In this document: positions 34,488 through 43,376 of the stretch, piece by piece
How positions within the stretch are numbered: position 1 is the stretch's first letter
Layout: each line of letters begins with the position of its first letter
Assembly (NCBI GenBank): GCA_002478885.1
Contig: DLKC01000076.1
Span: 24,854-88,853 of the forward strand
Direction: 5' to 3'
DNA from: Chitinophagaceae bacterium UBA7600
Lineage (GTDB): Bacteria; Bacteroidota; Bacteroidia; Chitinophagales; Chitinophagaceae
DNA: 64,000 bases
Position numbers and translations under genes: made by a program
Notes under the pieces: model-generated
The model's database searches: none
Told to the model about the DNA's origin: nothing
What the model saw: only the letters and a program-made list of their open reading frames with translations

Positions 34488-35846
34488 TTAAATCACCTTA
34501 TTTTTCCATCTTCCGCTTCGCATGTATAAGTAGGCGCAGGTGAAAATGAACAGCCAGTAGATCCACTCGGCCATCCATCCAATCGCGAGTGACAGGTTCA
34601 GGTATTCCAGCACATAATAGGCGTACAACGAGTATAGGATGATAGCCACGATTTCTATTGCGAGGTTAATTTTTGAATTGCCGGTACCAAGTACGGCATT
34701 CAGGTACACCGTTGAAAAAGACATGATGATGAGTGCCGTGGAAACCACGCGCACCACCGGGATAGCTTCGTTAATAAATGTTTCGCCCTGGCCATACACC
34801 TGCAAAAAATAGCCAGCCGTAGTGTTGAGCAGTATAAAAATAAGGATGCTGAAACCCGTGCTGAGTTTGATAATTTTCATCATAAGTTCCGGCACCTTGC
34901 TTTGTAAGCCCTGCCCGATAATATTACTCACCATCGAAGTGGTAGTTGATGCGAATGCCCAGGTGATGCAGCCAAACAAACCAAAAATATTTCTCATGGT
35001 GTTAGAGATGGCTAGTTCTCTTGCACCATGGTGCTCGACAAGTATGTAAAAAAACTCCCACGATGCAAGGCTGATTACATATTGAAGTATGACGGGGGAT
35101 GATTGTTCGAAAATCAATTTTACTTTGGCAGCATCATAGGCATATTTTTTAAATAGCTGTAATTGTTTGCCAACTCCTTTTCGCTGCATTACAAAGAACA
35201 CCACCACAAGCCCGGTTATTTCTGAAAGTATGGATGCATATGCTGCGCCGTCGAAACCGAGAGCCGGCAAGCCGAAATGCCCGAAGATTAAACCATAGTC
35301 AAGCACAATGTTGGCAATGGTTTCAGCAAGTGTACCCGACACAAGCAGTTTGCTTTGATTGGTGCCCACAAGCAACGCGTTGCGCATCTGGTAAATGTAC
35401 AGGAAGGGGAGGCCCCATATCCTGATGCGAAGAAACTGAATCGCGATTGCAACATCTGTTGGATTGTGCAACGATACGCTGAGCAGGGGCGGTGCAAGTA
35501 AGTAAGTTACCACGATGCTGAAAGCGGCAAAGAACAAAGAAATGCGAACGCCCTGGTTAAAAATATTTCCGATCTCTCCTGCACGGTTTTCGCCGGCCCG
35601 TCGCGAAATAAGTGCCTGCAATCCGTTATTAAGACCAAAGCCAATGGTTGCAAACACGAGGTAATAAACACCTGTTATGCCCGCAATAGCGAGTTGCTGT
35701 TCACCAATACGGCCAAGGAAAATATTGTTGGTGATAAAGTTTAACTGGGGTATTAAAATAGCAAAAGCAACCGGCAACGCAATCCGGAGAATATGTTTAT
35801 TGCTGATACCAACCTTAAGCTCAATATTTGATGCATCCTGCGCCAT
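34488..35846 (-). CDS. MATE-family multidrug/cation exporter
   Basis: This 452-residue membrane protein of the MATE family exports drugs or metabolites in exchange for Na+ or H+. About twelve hydrophobic helices are visible, with the typical N-terminal ILRIALPVAFAILIPQLNFITNN and the half-way repeat at about 235. The start at 35846 (MAQDASNIELKVGISNKHIL) is preferred over one 63 bp upstream, which adds a Cys-rich segment unlike the family. Substrate cannot be inferred. It converges with the upstream plus-strand gene and has no obvious regulator next to it. Confidence 0.92.
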   Translation of the reverse strand: MAQDASNIELKVGISNKHILRIALPVAFAILIPQLNFITNNIFLGRIGEQQLAIAGITGVYYLVFATIGFGLNNGLQALISRRAGENRAGEIGNIFNQGVRISLFFAAFSIVVTYLLAPPLLSVSLHNPTDVAIAIQFLRIRIWGLPFLYIYQMRNALLVGTNQSKLLVSGTLAETIANIVLDYGLIFGHFGLPALGFDGAAYASILSEITGLVVVFFVMQRKGVGKQLQLFKKYAYDAAKVKLIFEQSSPVILQYVISLASWEFFYILVEHHGARELAISNTMRNIFGLFGCITWAFASTTTSMVSNIIGQGLQSKVPELMMKIIKLSTGFSILIFILLNTTAGYFLQVYGQGETFINEAIPVVRVVSTALIIMSFSTVYLNAVLGTGNSKINLAIEIVAIILYSLYAYYVLEYLNLSLAIGWMAEWIYWLFIFTCAYLYMRSGRWKNKVI

Positions 35847-36391
35847 AGAGGGTTGCAAATGTACAATGCTGCAGGCCGATAGGCAAAACTGGTATGGGTG
35901 AACATACATTCAGTGGCCGCTGAAAATTGTTTGAAGGTTAAAAAAGCAACACGTTCATCTCTGGTGCATCGTTTTTCTTGATACATTATTTTTAATGCGG
36001 TTTGTTTTCCACTATGCAATTAAAGGATATGCCGGTGCCAATCGGTGGCGTAACACACCCATCATTCCTTCGATAGTTGTTCGATCTTCAACATCGAACA
36101 ACTGCTGTTCAAATGCCGGTTAATTATTATAGTACGATCTATACCAATGATGCCTCAGGCTTTCGTAGTGCAGCTGGGTTGGTTGTGTTATTCACCTTAT
36201 ATGCAAAACCATTATTGAGCATGGTTGTTATGGAGCAGGAATACTATATATCATCAATTCAACTTTTGTGCATGAATGCCGTATCGCCCTTCCTGAAAGA
36301 CTTTGAAGGAACAGAAAAAAATCAGGTAGCTTTAATAAAATATCAGGCATCCATTACTGCATCATGCAGTTGTTAAACAAAAAAAGAAAGT
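35847..36391. other. 545-bp gene-free stretch
   Basis: This stretch lies between the divergent MATE and DoxX-like genes. It contains the perfect hairpin listed separately. A 99-residue plus-strand frame (36077-36376) overlaps the hairpin and resembles no family known to me, so it is not called. No unit of the intergenic repeat family is seen here. Confidence 0.5.
36075..36103. promoter_or_regulatory. perfect 11-bp inverted repeat
   Basis: AGTTGTTCGAT (36075-36085) and ATCGAACAACT (36093-36103) are exact complements around the 7-nt spacer CTTCAAC. No T-run follows on either strand, so a terminator is unlikely. A protein operator or an RNA stem-loop is possible. Confidence 0.6.
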
Positions 36392-36814
36392 ATGGCCCTA
36401 CAGGTACAAACCACAGTCTTGCAAAATATATTCAGAATATTGTTAGGTGCATTTATGATATTGGCAGCCATCGGCCATTTAAGTTTTCAGCGCGCAGAAT
36501 TCCAGGCACAGGTTCCGGATTGGATACCATTGAACAAAGACTTTGTGGTAATTGCATCCGGTATTGTAGAGATGGCATTGGGACTAAGCATCATCTTCTG
36601 GAAAAAGCAACGGGCTAGCACAGGCATCGCACTCGCCGTATTTTACGTATTGATCTTCCCCGGAAATATTGCACAGTATATCAACCACACGAATGCTTTT
36701 GGTCTCGATACAGATACAAAAAGGCTGGTGCGTTTATGCTTTCAGCCAGTATTAATAATATGGGCATTGTGGTGCACAGGTGCATTAACAAAGCTTACCC
36801 GCAAACATGCATAA
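36392..36814 (+). CDS. DoxX-like membrane protein
   Basis: This 140-residue integral membrane protein has four hydrophobic helices (about 12-30, 50-68, 76-95, 115-133). The opening VLQNIFRILLGAFMILAAIGHLSF and the loop QVPDWIPLNKDFVVIASGIVE match the DoxX / DUF4345-like group. Function is not established; relatives have been linked to redox or quinone chemistry. It stands alone after a 545-bp gene-free region. Confidence 0.8.
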   Translation: MALQVQTTVLQNIFRILLGAFMILAAIGHLSFQRAEFQAQVPDWIPLNKDFVVIASGIVEMALGLSIIFWKKQRASTGIALAVFYVLIFPGNIAQYINHTNAFGLDTDTKRLVRLCFQPVLIIWALWCTGALTKLTRKHA

Positions 36815-36829
36815 TAAAAAATATTGTGT

Positions 36830-36878
36830 AACAGGCTGTAGCATTTCATAGCATCTTCGTTGTGTCACTCACTTGTAC
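36830..36878 (+). repeat. intergenic repeat unit, short form, F (TGTGTCAC variant)
   Basis: CATTTCATAGCATCTTCG is followed by TTGTGTCAC (36860-36868) and TCACTTGTACGCC. The same G-to-A type change in the core occurs at 14704 and 49192. Confidence 0.65.
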
Positions 36879-37087
36879 GCCATAGCTTTTTTCGGCGACT
36901 TTACCTATACGGTTGGTTGGTTGGGAGCAGGAATGTGATGCTCTGTAACTATTATTTGTGTTAAGGGGAAAGATAAGTAACGCATAGGCGCCGGTCAGAT
37001 ACCCGCGCCAGCGTGTGAATAGGGATATTCTTCGACCAACCGGTGCTTATAAGTATAATTTTCAATATTTTGTGTACAAATACAGGC

Positions 37088-38821
37088 ATGAAAAAAATAC
37101 AATATTTTTTTATTGCGTTATTGCTGATGGCTTGCATCAGTTGCAACAACGCAAACACAACAACCTCTGCAACAGGCAGCACCTCTAACGCAGTCGTATA
37201 TTATAATGGCGACATTATTACAATGGAGGGTGATTCTGCAAAATACGCAGAAGCCATCGTTGTAAAAGATGGTAAAATCGCATTTGTTGGAAGCAAGGAG
37301 GGTGCTGTTAAAGAGGCGGGTGATGGACATACAATGACTGACCTGCAAGGCAAAACAATGTTACCTGGTTTTATTGATCCGCATGGGCATTTTATTAATG
37401 CGCTTTCTATGGCATCGCAGGCAAATTGTTCGCCGCCGCCGGTCGGCCCTGCGTCAGATGTTAGTGGAATAGTTGCATCGTTAAAAGATTTTCAGACAAA
37501 GAAAAATATCCCAAAAGGCCAACTCATCATGGGTTATGGCTATGATGATACCCAAATGCCCAATGGAAAATTACTCAACCGTGATGATCTTGATGCTGCC
37601 TTTCCCGATAATCCCGTAATGGTGATACATGTTTCCTTACATGGCGCTGTATTAAATTCAATGGCATTAAAACAATTCAACTTTAGCGATAAAACAGTAA
37701 CCCCGCCCGGTGGTGTTATTGTGAGAAAACCAGGTACCAATGAGCCTTATGGCTTAATCATGGAAACCGCTTTCCTGCCTGTGTTTGCCAATCTTCCCAA
37801 ACCTACGCCAGAACAGCAATTGCAGCAATTGAAAGAGGGACAAATGATCTATGCAGAAGCGGGTGTAACAACGGCACACGAAGGCGCCACACATAAATCT
37901 GATTTTGAGATCATAGAAAATGGCGCAAAACAAAATGCATTATTTATTGACGTAGTTGCTTATCCTTTTATCACTGACATAAAGTCAATTTTACCTGGTC
38001 ATCCATTCGCTGAATTTGGGTCTTATAACAATCACCTGAAATTAGGAGGCGTAAAGATCACTACAGATGGATCCCCGCAAGGGAAAACGGCTTTTTTTAC
38101 CACACCTTATTTAACAGGCGGACCTTCAGGTGAAAAAAACTGGAAAGGCGAGCCTACATTTCCGCAGGACTCATTAAATGAATGGGTTAAATGGTTATAC
38201 GAAAATAAAATACAACTGATCATTCATGCAAATGGAGATGGCGCGATAGACATGGTACTGAAAGCACATGAAAATGCATGCAAAGCATTAAATCAGCCAC
38301 TTGATGCCGACAGGAGAACAACAGTGATTCATTCGCAGTTTGTGCGTAAAGATCAATTAGAAAAATACAAGCAATACAATATTATTCCGTCTCTGTATGC
38401 AGAACATACCTTCTTCTTTGGGGATGCTCACATTATGAACCGTGGTATGCAACAAGCTTCTTTTATAAGCCCGTTAAACACAACTTTGAAGATGGGTATT
38501 CCGGCAACCAATCATACAGATTTTAACGTGTTGCCAATTGATCAGATGATGGTCATATGGTGTGCTGTAAACCGTACAACCCGCTCCGGTGTTGTGCTGG
38601 GGGCAGATGAGCGCATTACGCCATTCCAGGCTTTGAAGTGTATTACCATTAATGCGGCGCATCAATATTCAGAAGAAAACAGCAAGGGTTCTTTAACTGC
38701 CGGCAAACTTGCAGACCTTGTTTTACTTGATAAAAATCCTTTAAAAGTTGATCCGCAATCGATAAAAGATATAAAGATTGTAGAAACGATTAAAGAAGGT
38801 AAAACGATCTATAAGAAATAA
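37088..38821 (+). CDS. YtcJ-like amidohydrolase lipoprotein
   Basis: This 577-residue member of the amidohydrolase superfamily (amidohydro_3, YtcJ group) is exported as a lipoprotein. The ATG at 37088 gives MKKIQYFFIALLLMACISC with the lipobox ACISC. Metal-site features include the FIDPHGHF motif near 97, HEGATHK, HANGDGAID and IHSQFVRKDQL, plus the C-terminal LTAGKLADLVLLDKNPL. Family members hydrolyse C-N bonds of unknown substrates. An upstream start at 37043 would bury the signal peptide. It stands alone. Confidence 0.9.
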   Translation: MKKIQYFFIALLLMACISCNNANTTTSATGSTSNAVVYYNGDIITMEGDSAKYAEAIVVKDGKIAFVGSKEGAVKEAGDGHTMTDLQGKTMLPGFIDPHGHFINALSMASQANCSPPPVGPASDVSGIVASLKDFQTKKNIPKGQLIMGYGYDDTQMPNGKLLNRDDLDAAFPDNPVMVIHVSLHGAVLNSMALKQFNFSDKTVTPPGGVIVRKPGTNEPYGLIMETAFLPVFANLPKPTPEQQLQQLKEGQMIYAEAGVTTAHEGATHKSDFEIIENGAKQNALFIDVVAYPFITDIKSILPGHPFAEFGSYNNHLKLGGVKITTDGSPQGKTAFFTTPYLTGGPSGEKNWKGEPTFPQDSLNEWVKWLYENKIQLIIHANGDGAIDMVLKAHENACKALNQPLDADRRTTVIHSQFVRKDQLEKYKQYNIIPSLYAEHTFFFGDAHIMNRGMQQASFISPLNTTLKMGIPATNHTDFNVLPIDQMMVIWCAVNRTTRSGVVLGADERITPFQALKCITINAAHQYSEENSKGSLTAGKLADLVLLDKNPLKVDPQSIKDIKIVETIKEGKTIYKK

Positions 38822-38890
38822 GGCCCGGTTTGTTAACAGGCACTTGTATTTTTAACGCGGCCTGATTTGCCGGCCTCGCTGCCGGCGTCA

Positions 38891-39103
38891 TCACCCCGGT
38901 ATATGTTCAGCATTCCCGATTCTTATTCTTTGGGGACTGATTTGGGGACCCTTGTTTGTAGGAATACTGTCTGTTTTTCCTTCTGACGATTCATCAGAAA
39001 CATTTATTGGCACGGGCTTCAACATAAAGGCGCTGTGTTCCTTGCTGCAGGAAATGATTGCAGCGCTCATTGCAGGAATTAATAACCGGAATACTTTTTT
39101 CAT
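38891..39103 (-). CDS. small lipoprotein, unknown function
   Basis: This is a 70-residue frame with a convincing lipoprotein signal: MKKVFRLLIPAMSAAIISC, Cys19 in lipobox AIISC. The rest (KEHSAFMLKPVPINVSDESS and a short Pro/Gln tail) has no recognisable domain. The signal peptide is the main evidence that it is real. It is convergent with the amidohydrolase gene. Confidence 0.55.
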   Translation of the reverse strand: MKKVFRLLIPAMSAAIISCSKEHSAFMLKPVPINVSDESSEGKTDSIPTNKGPQISPQRIRIGNAEHIPG

Positions 39104-39346
39104 GATTAATAATTTTACGGATTAAAGTTGTCTAAAGATGCACAGGTGGTCAATACCTCATTGGGTGATTTTGAGCGATACGCCAGCCCGTCATTTTGAA
39201 ATATGTATTCCCCAGGCTATCAGAAAAAACAAATGCATGTAACTGCCAGGCAGGGCCGCTTGAATATGTAATGATATAGCTGCCGTGCTGTTATTGGGCA
39301 TGTTTTCAGCCATGGCTTAGTAATTAGTGACATAAATTTCCGATCG

Positions 39347-39400
39347 CTGAAGTGTGCGACGCAACAAGCGATGCCGGTTGCGCTGCCGCCGGTACCATAA
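39347..39400 (-). repeat. intergenic repeat unit, short form, R
   Basis: GCTGAAGTGTGCGACGCAAC has its core at 39354-39364, then GATGCCGG and the outer GCCGCCGGTACC. Apart from the small lipoprotein gene before it, the stretch 39104-39470 holds nothing else. Part of the unit would be translated if the downstream gene began at 39354, which argues against that start. Confidence 0.78.
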
Positions 39401-39470
39401 ATTTCTTCCGCCCTTTTGTCAACCAAAATCTGTTTTCAAAGCTTTAATTTTAGTAGTATTATTTGCTGGT

Positions 39471-41585
39471 ATGAACTATAGAAGGTTAACGATCTTATTG
39501 TTGTTTTGGGGCTTTGTGTTGCCGGTATTTTCACAACAGGATTCGGTTCTGCTGGAGAACAGCGCCGTTGCAAGGAAGTTTTATTTCAGAAGAGACAGTG
39601 CTGGTTTTTTTACGGCGGCATTTGTTAACAAGGCATCGGGTAAAAATTATGCGAATCCGGGCACGGAGGAATTTAATATAACGGTAAATGATAGTTTGCT
39701 GAATGGAAAAAATTGCAGGTATCTGTCGCATAGCCTGCAGAAAACAGGAGACACGACTGTACTTAGGGTATTACTGCAAACCACATTGCCAGGCGTTTTT
39801 GTGCAACTCGGTTATCAATTGTTCGCGGAGATTCCGCTCATCAGGAAACATGTTGGCGTTATTAATAAAAGCAATCTGAAATTGCGGCTGACCAATCTCG
39901 ATGTAGAGCACATGAACTTCCAGGTGGTTGATAAATACATGAACGAAGTGCATGCAAACTATGGTAGCTTTCTCACCCGCGTGCCTTATAAGGCTGATTA
40001 TAACGATGCCGCTGTAATGCTTTATAACACCATTGCAAAGCAGGGCGCCATCTTTGGTAACGAAGCACCCAGCGTTTTAAAGAACACGGAGATATATTCT
40101 TCCAAACATGGATTGATACAGGTCGGTATGCGTCATATTAATGAAACGTTTCCATTTGAAACCAACCTGGCACCCGGCGATACATTTACCAGTCCAGGTG
40201 CGTTTATTTACGTCTTTAGCGCGGATACATGGGAGGAAGGTTTTGAAGGAAGCTTTGCAAGCTATACAAGAAAATATGCAGGCATTCATCTTTTTACGAT
40301 GAAGGACAAACCCTTGCTGATGTACAATACCTGGCAGCCTTTCCAGGCGGCCATGGATGAACAACTGATTAAGGATTGCGCCGACAAGTTAGCGCTCGCC
40401 GGCGCCGATCTTTTTACCATTGATGCGGGCTGGTATAAATATTTGGGTGATTATGATACCGACCCGGCTAAATTCCCCAACGGGCTAAAACTTGTTGCAG
40501 ATTACATACGCAGCAAAGGCATGAAGGTGGGCTTGTGGTTTTCTGCGGCGGGTGTTAATGGGGGCAGTAGTGTTGCATTGCAGCATCCCGAATGGCTGAT
40601 AAAAACGAAGGACATGAAAAATGCCAACCTGCACGACACCAGGAGGGTTACCGATAGCTCAGGTATGGATGGCGCACTGCGAACCATGTCACTTGCCTCA
40701 CCGTATTATGATCACATGAAAACCGTCATCAGTAAATACGTAAATGACCTTCAGCTCTCTTATATAAAACTTGATTTTGCCATTGCCAATTCCGCTTACT
40801 TACACGATCCCGAACAATCGGGCGATTATGAAAGCAATGAACAAAAGCTTTACCCTGACAGGGCTGCTTCGTATTACAGCAACTATATGCGCATGCTGCA
40901 ACTGATGGATGAATTGCATGCGGCTTTCCCTGATTTGCTCATCGATTGCACTTTTGAAGCATGGGGCCGCTACAATGTTTCTGACTATGCTTTGATGCAG
41001 CACGGTGATTATGACTGGATCGTAAATTTTGATGTGCCGCCGCCCGATGGCCCAATCAATGTGCGGCAGATGAATTACGATCGTGCCCGTGTAATTCCCT
41101 CCGCGACGATGAACATTGGCAACATGCAGGTGAACTTTACCAATGCGGAGTATGTATATTTTTCACTGGCATCATCTAATCTCTGCATGATGGGCGATGC
41201 AAGAAAAATGACCGGTGAGCAGATCGCGTTTTATAAGAAGTGGAATGCCTATTTTAAAAGCTGCGAAGCGAAATACCAATACACGCAGTACCACCAAACC
41301 TATGATGTGTTTGATCGTGCAACAGATAAGAATTGGGATGGCTGTTACCGTATCAATACCGAAAAACAGGCCGGGCTGCTGTTCTTCTACCGCAATAACT
41401 CCAATGACTCAGCGCGGAATTTTACTATTCCGTTCCTGCAACCGCAAAGCCGGTACAGGATATATTCGTTTGAGAAAAATAAGACCATTGCTATCCTTAC
41501 CGGTGAGGAGTTGAAGCAAAAAGGCATCACGGTAAAAGCCCCTGGTAAGTATACTGCTGTTGTCCTGGAGATTGAAAAGGAATAA
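39471..41585 (+). CDS. GH36-like alpha-galactosidase
   Basis: This is a secreted glycoside hydrolase of 704 residues from the ATG at 39471 (MNYRRLTILLLFWGFVLPVFSQ signal peptide). An N-terminal beta-sandwich (about 25-270) is followed by a TIM barrel with LFTIDAGWYKYLGDY, GMKVGLWFSAAGVN and LSYIKLDFA, whose Asp is the expected nucleophile. The C-terminal beta domain ends VKAPGKYTAVVLEI. The architecture matches GH36 (melibiase) enzymes, which release alpha-galactose, though alpha-N-acetylgalactosaminidase specificity is also found there. No SusC/SusD pair is near, so it is not in a typical polysaccharide locus. Confidence 0.87.
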   Translation: MNYRRLTILLLFWGFVLPVFSQQDSVLLENSAVARKFYFRRDSAGFFTAAFVNKASGKNYANPGTEEFNITVNDSLLNGKNCRYLSHSLQKTGDTTVLRVLLQTTLPGVFVQLGYQLFAEIPLIRKHVGVINKSNLKLRLTNLDVEHMNFQVVDKYMNEVHANYGSFLTRVPYKADYNDAAVMLYNTIAKQGAIFGNEAPSVLKNTEIYSSKHGLIQVGMRHINETFPFETNLAPGDTFTSPGAFIYVFSADTWEEGFEGSFASYTRKYAGIHLFTMKDKPLLMYNTWQPFQAAMDEQLIKDCADKLALAGADLFTIDAGWYKYLGDYDTDPAKFPNGLKLVADYIRSKGMKVGLWFSAAGVNGGSSVALQHPEWLIKTKDMKNANLHDTRRVTDSSGMDGALRTMSLASPYYDHMKTVISKYVNDLQLSYIKLDFAIANSAYLHDPEQSGDYESNEQKLYPDRAASYYSNYMRMLQLMDELHAAFPDLLIDCTFEAWGRYNVSDYALMQHGDYDWIVNFDVPPPDGPINVRQMNYDRARVIPSATMNIGNMQVNFTNAEYVYFSLASSNLCMMGDARKMTGEQIAFYKKWNAYFKSCEAKYQYTQYHQTYDVFDRATDKNWDGCYRINTEKQAGLLFFYRNNSNDSARNFTIPFLQPQSRYRIYSFEKNKTIAILTGEELKQKGITVKAPGKYTAVVLEIEKE

Positions 41586-41595
41586 ACTTTTATAA

Positions 41596-41655
41596 CCGGG
41601 AGTAGAAGAAACTGCGCCATCGTTGCGCGATAGTGCTGGCTTATCTGGAATCGCA
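41596..41655 (+). repeat. intergenic repeat unit, long form, F
   Basis: It starts ACCGGGAGTAG, 10 bp past the alpha-galactosidase stop. CATCGTTGCG is followed by the hairpin part (TGCTGG-CTTAT-CTGG), then TCGCAAACTTCTAC. Removing 23 bases aligns it with the short form at 52764. Confidence 0.8.
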
Positions 41656-41687
41656 AACTTCTACGGCAGGCATAAACACTGTTATAT

Positions 41688-43070
41688 TTACTTCACTGCA
41701 CCTGCATTTTTCATGAGTTTCATAGCGGTGGCTTTAACGATGTCTTCCACATCGTCGCTGAATGGTCCGGGAAAAGCGTAGTAGATCATACTGTCATCGG
41801 CTTCGTAGCCACCTTCCTTTAAAATGCGTTTGTTGGGAATATAACACTGTACTTCGTTGCAGTAACCAGCTACGTAAAGATTTTCGTCTTTAAAGATTTT
41901 TTTGAGATCAAGTGAATAGTCAACCACTACTTCATCGGCCAGTGCGAGCAAGGTAAAATCATTGCCAAAGCGAACGACTTGCATGGGATAATTTAGCGTT
42001 GAGTTTGCCCAGCCCTTGTTGTATGCTTCGAGCATAAGTTTTGCCCTGCGCTGCCGATAAATATTTGTATCGACAATTTCTTTTTGGTAAACAGAAACGT
42101 CCTGTAGACGAAAATGAAGTACGGCAACATCATAGCCGGTTTTGATAGGCGCACGTACGGGTTGCATGTTTGCACTGAGCACTTTTTGCACGGCGGTTGC
42201 CAGCTCTTTTCCGTGGGCTGCAGCATCTTTCAGATTAACACGCGGCTCGGGGTTTTGATCACCGGCGCAGCCCATCAGGAAGAAGGCTGTGACGCCGGGG
42301 TTATTCTTTTCGATCTCTTCCTGCGCATAGCCAGCATAATCACCGTTGATGGCATTTGCTTCTTCTACAACGGTTGTATTGTGGCAGGCATAGCCAAAGA
42401 GCACGGCAACTATTTTACCATCAGCATCGGCGACCTTAATTACGGGCACATCATGATCGGTCGGCCCGTTCGGATGAATGGCGCCGCGCCGGTTGATGGC
42501 AAAGCCAGCTTCTCCATGGCCGCTATAGAGGGTGGCTTTGGACATATGATTCATAGCATCATCAATAACCGCAACGAGGTTTTTGGTCAATTGCTGTGTA
42601 TAGGAGGAGACCTTTTGCTGGCTCGCAAAATCAAAGTCATAGATCACATCAAGATTTGGCCATATCATCGGGCCTGAATGGGTGTGCGAGGAATTAAACA
42701 ATAGCTGCGAACGGTCGATGCTGTATTTCGTTGCTGTTATTTTGCGCACGTCTTCCACGATTTCATGTGAGAGCCCGAGTAAGTCAACGGTAACGATAAT
42801 GATCTTGCTGGTTGGGCTTTCTTCTATCACGATTGCCTTTGCAGAAAGCTTTTGCGCAACGGCGTCTCCGGGTTGCTTACGGTTTGCATAACCGGTGAGC
42901 CAGATCGGGAGGGTAGGGGTAATATCAATCCTGGCGATGCCAACTTTTAGATTGTCTTCTTTTTTGACCGATGTGTGCTCTCCTGGCCGGGCAAATGCAA
43001 AGGAGATATTACAAAAGATCGCGACTGGCAATAATAAATTTAATGAGTGCCTGGTTATTAGCTTAAGCAT
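41688..43070 (-). CDS. neutral/alkaline ceramidase-like hydrolase
   Basis: This 460-residue exported protein is related to the N-terminal domain of neutral/alkaline non-lysosomal ceramidases. The signal peptide is MLKLITRHSLNLLLPVAIFC... Zinc-site motifs typical of the family are NSSHTHSGP and FGYACHNTTV, plus GDYAGYAQEEIEK and CAGDQNP. Ceramidases split ceramide to sphingosine and fatty acid; Bacteroidota make sphingolipids, but this shorter version lacks the C-terminal immunoglobulin-like domain, so the substrate is open. It stands alone on the minus strand. Confidence 0.88.
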   Translation of the reverse strand: MLKLITRHSLNLLLPVAIFCNISFAFARPGEHTSVKKEDNLKVGIARIDITPTLPIWLTGYANRKQPGDAVAQKLSAKAIVIEESPTSKIIIVTVDLLGLSHEIVEDVRKITATKYSIDRSQLLFNSSHTHSGPMIWPNLDVIYDFDFASQQKVSSYTQQLTKNLVAVIDDAMNHMSKATLYSGHGEAGFAINRRGAIHPNGPTDHDVPVIKVADADGKIVAVLFGYACHNTTVVEEANAINGDYAGYAQEEIEKNNPGVTAFFLMGCAGDQNPEPRVNLKDAAAHGKELATAVQKVLSANMQPVRAPIKTGYDVAVLHFRLQDVSVYQKEIVDTNIYRQRRAKLMLEAYNKGWANSTLNYPMQVVRFGNDFTLLALADEVVVDYSLDLKKIFKDENLYVAGYCNEVQCYIPNKRILKEGGYEADDSMIYYAFPGPFSDDVEDIVKATAMKLMKNAGAVK

Positions 43071-43283
43071 GTAGCGGTTGACGTTTAAGATGAGTTATTT
43101 TTAAAGATACAGGAATAATTTATTGGCTATACTTCCTGCTTCGTATAAGGTCACACTTATCAAATGATACTTGTTTTCTGACAGGCGAGGTGTTGTTGTT
43201 CTGTATGGTTGCTGTCAATGCCTGAATGCGCACATGCCAAGCTTACGTTGTTGCTGCAGGCCTTGCTGCACCTGGAGATGAAC

Positions 43284-43335
43284 GTACAAGTGTGCGACGC
43301 AACCGGCGATGCCATAAAATGCAAAAGCCGGGTCC
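43284..43335 (-). repeat. intergenic repeat unit, short form, R
   Basis: GTACAAGTGTGCGACGCAAC is at 43284-43303 with the core at 43292-43302. GGCGATGCCATAAAATGC follows, then AAAAGCCGGGTCC. This copy is complete and close to consensus. It is the main content of the gap 43071-43376. Confidence 0.85.
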
Positions 43336-43376
43336 CAGATAAAGAACACGGCTTTTGTATTGATTAATTCGATTTG

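Noticed and set aside
36077..36376. 99-residue plus-strand frame
   Set aside because: It overlaps the perfect inverted repeat, has no recognisable domain, and has no convincing start context; it remains possible but unsupported.
39354..41585. Start of the alpha-galactosidase at the GTG at 39354
   Set aside because: The start codon and following bases belong to a repeat unit; the ATG at 39471 begins a clear signal peptide.
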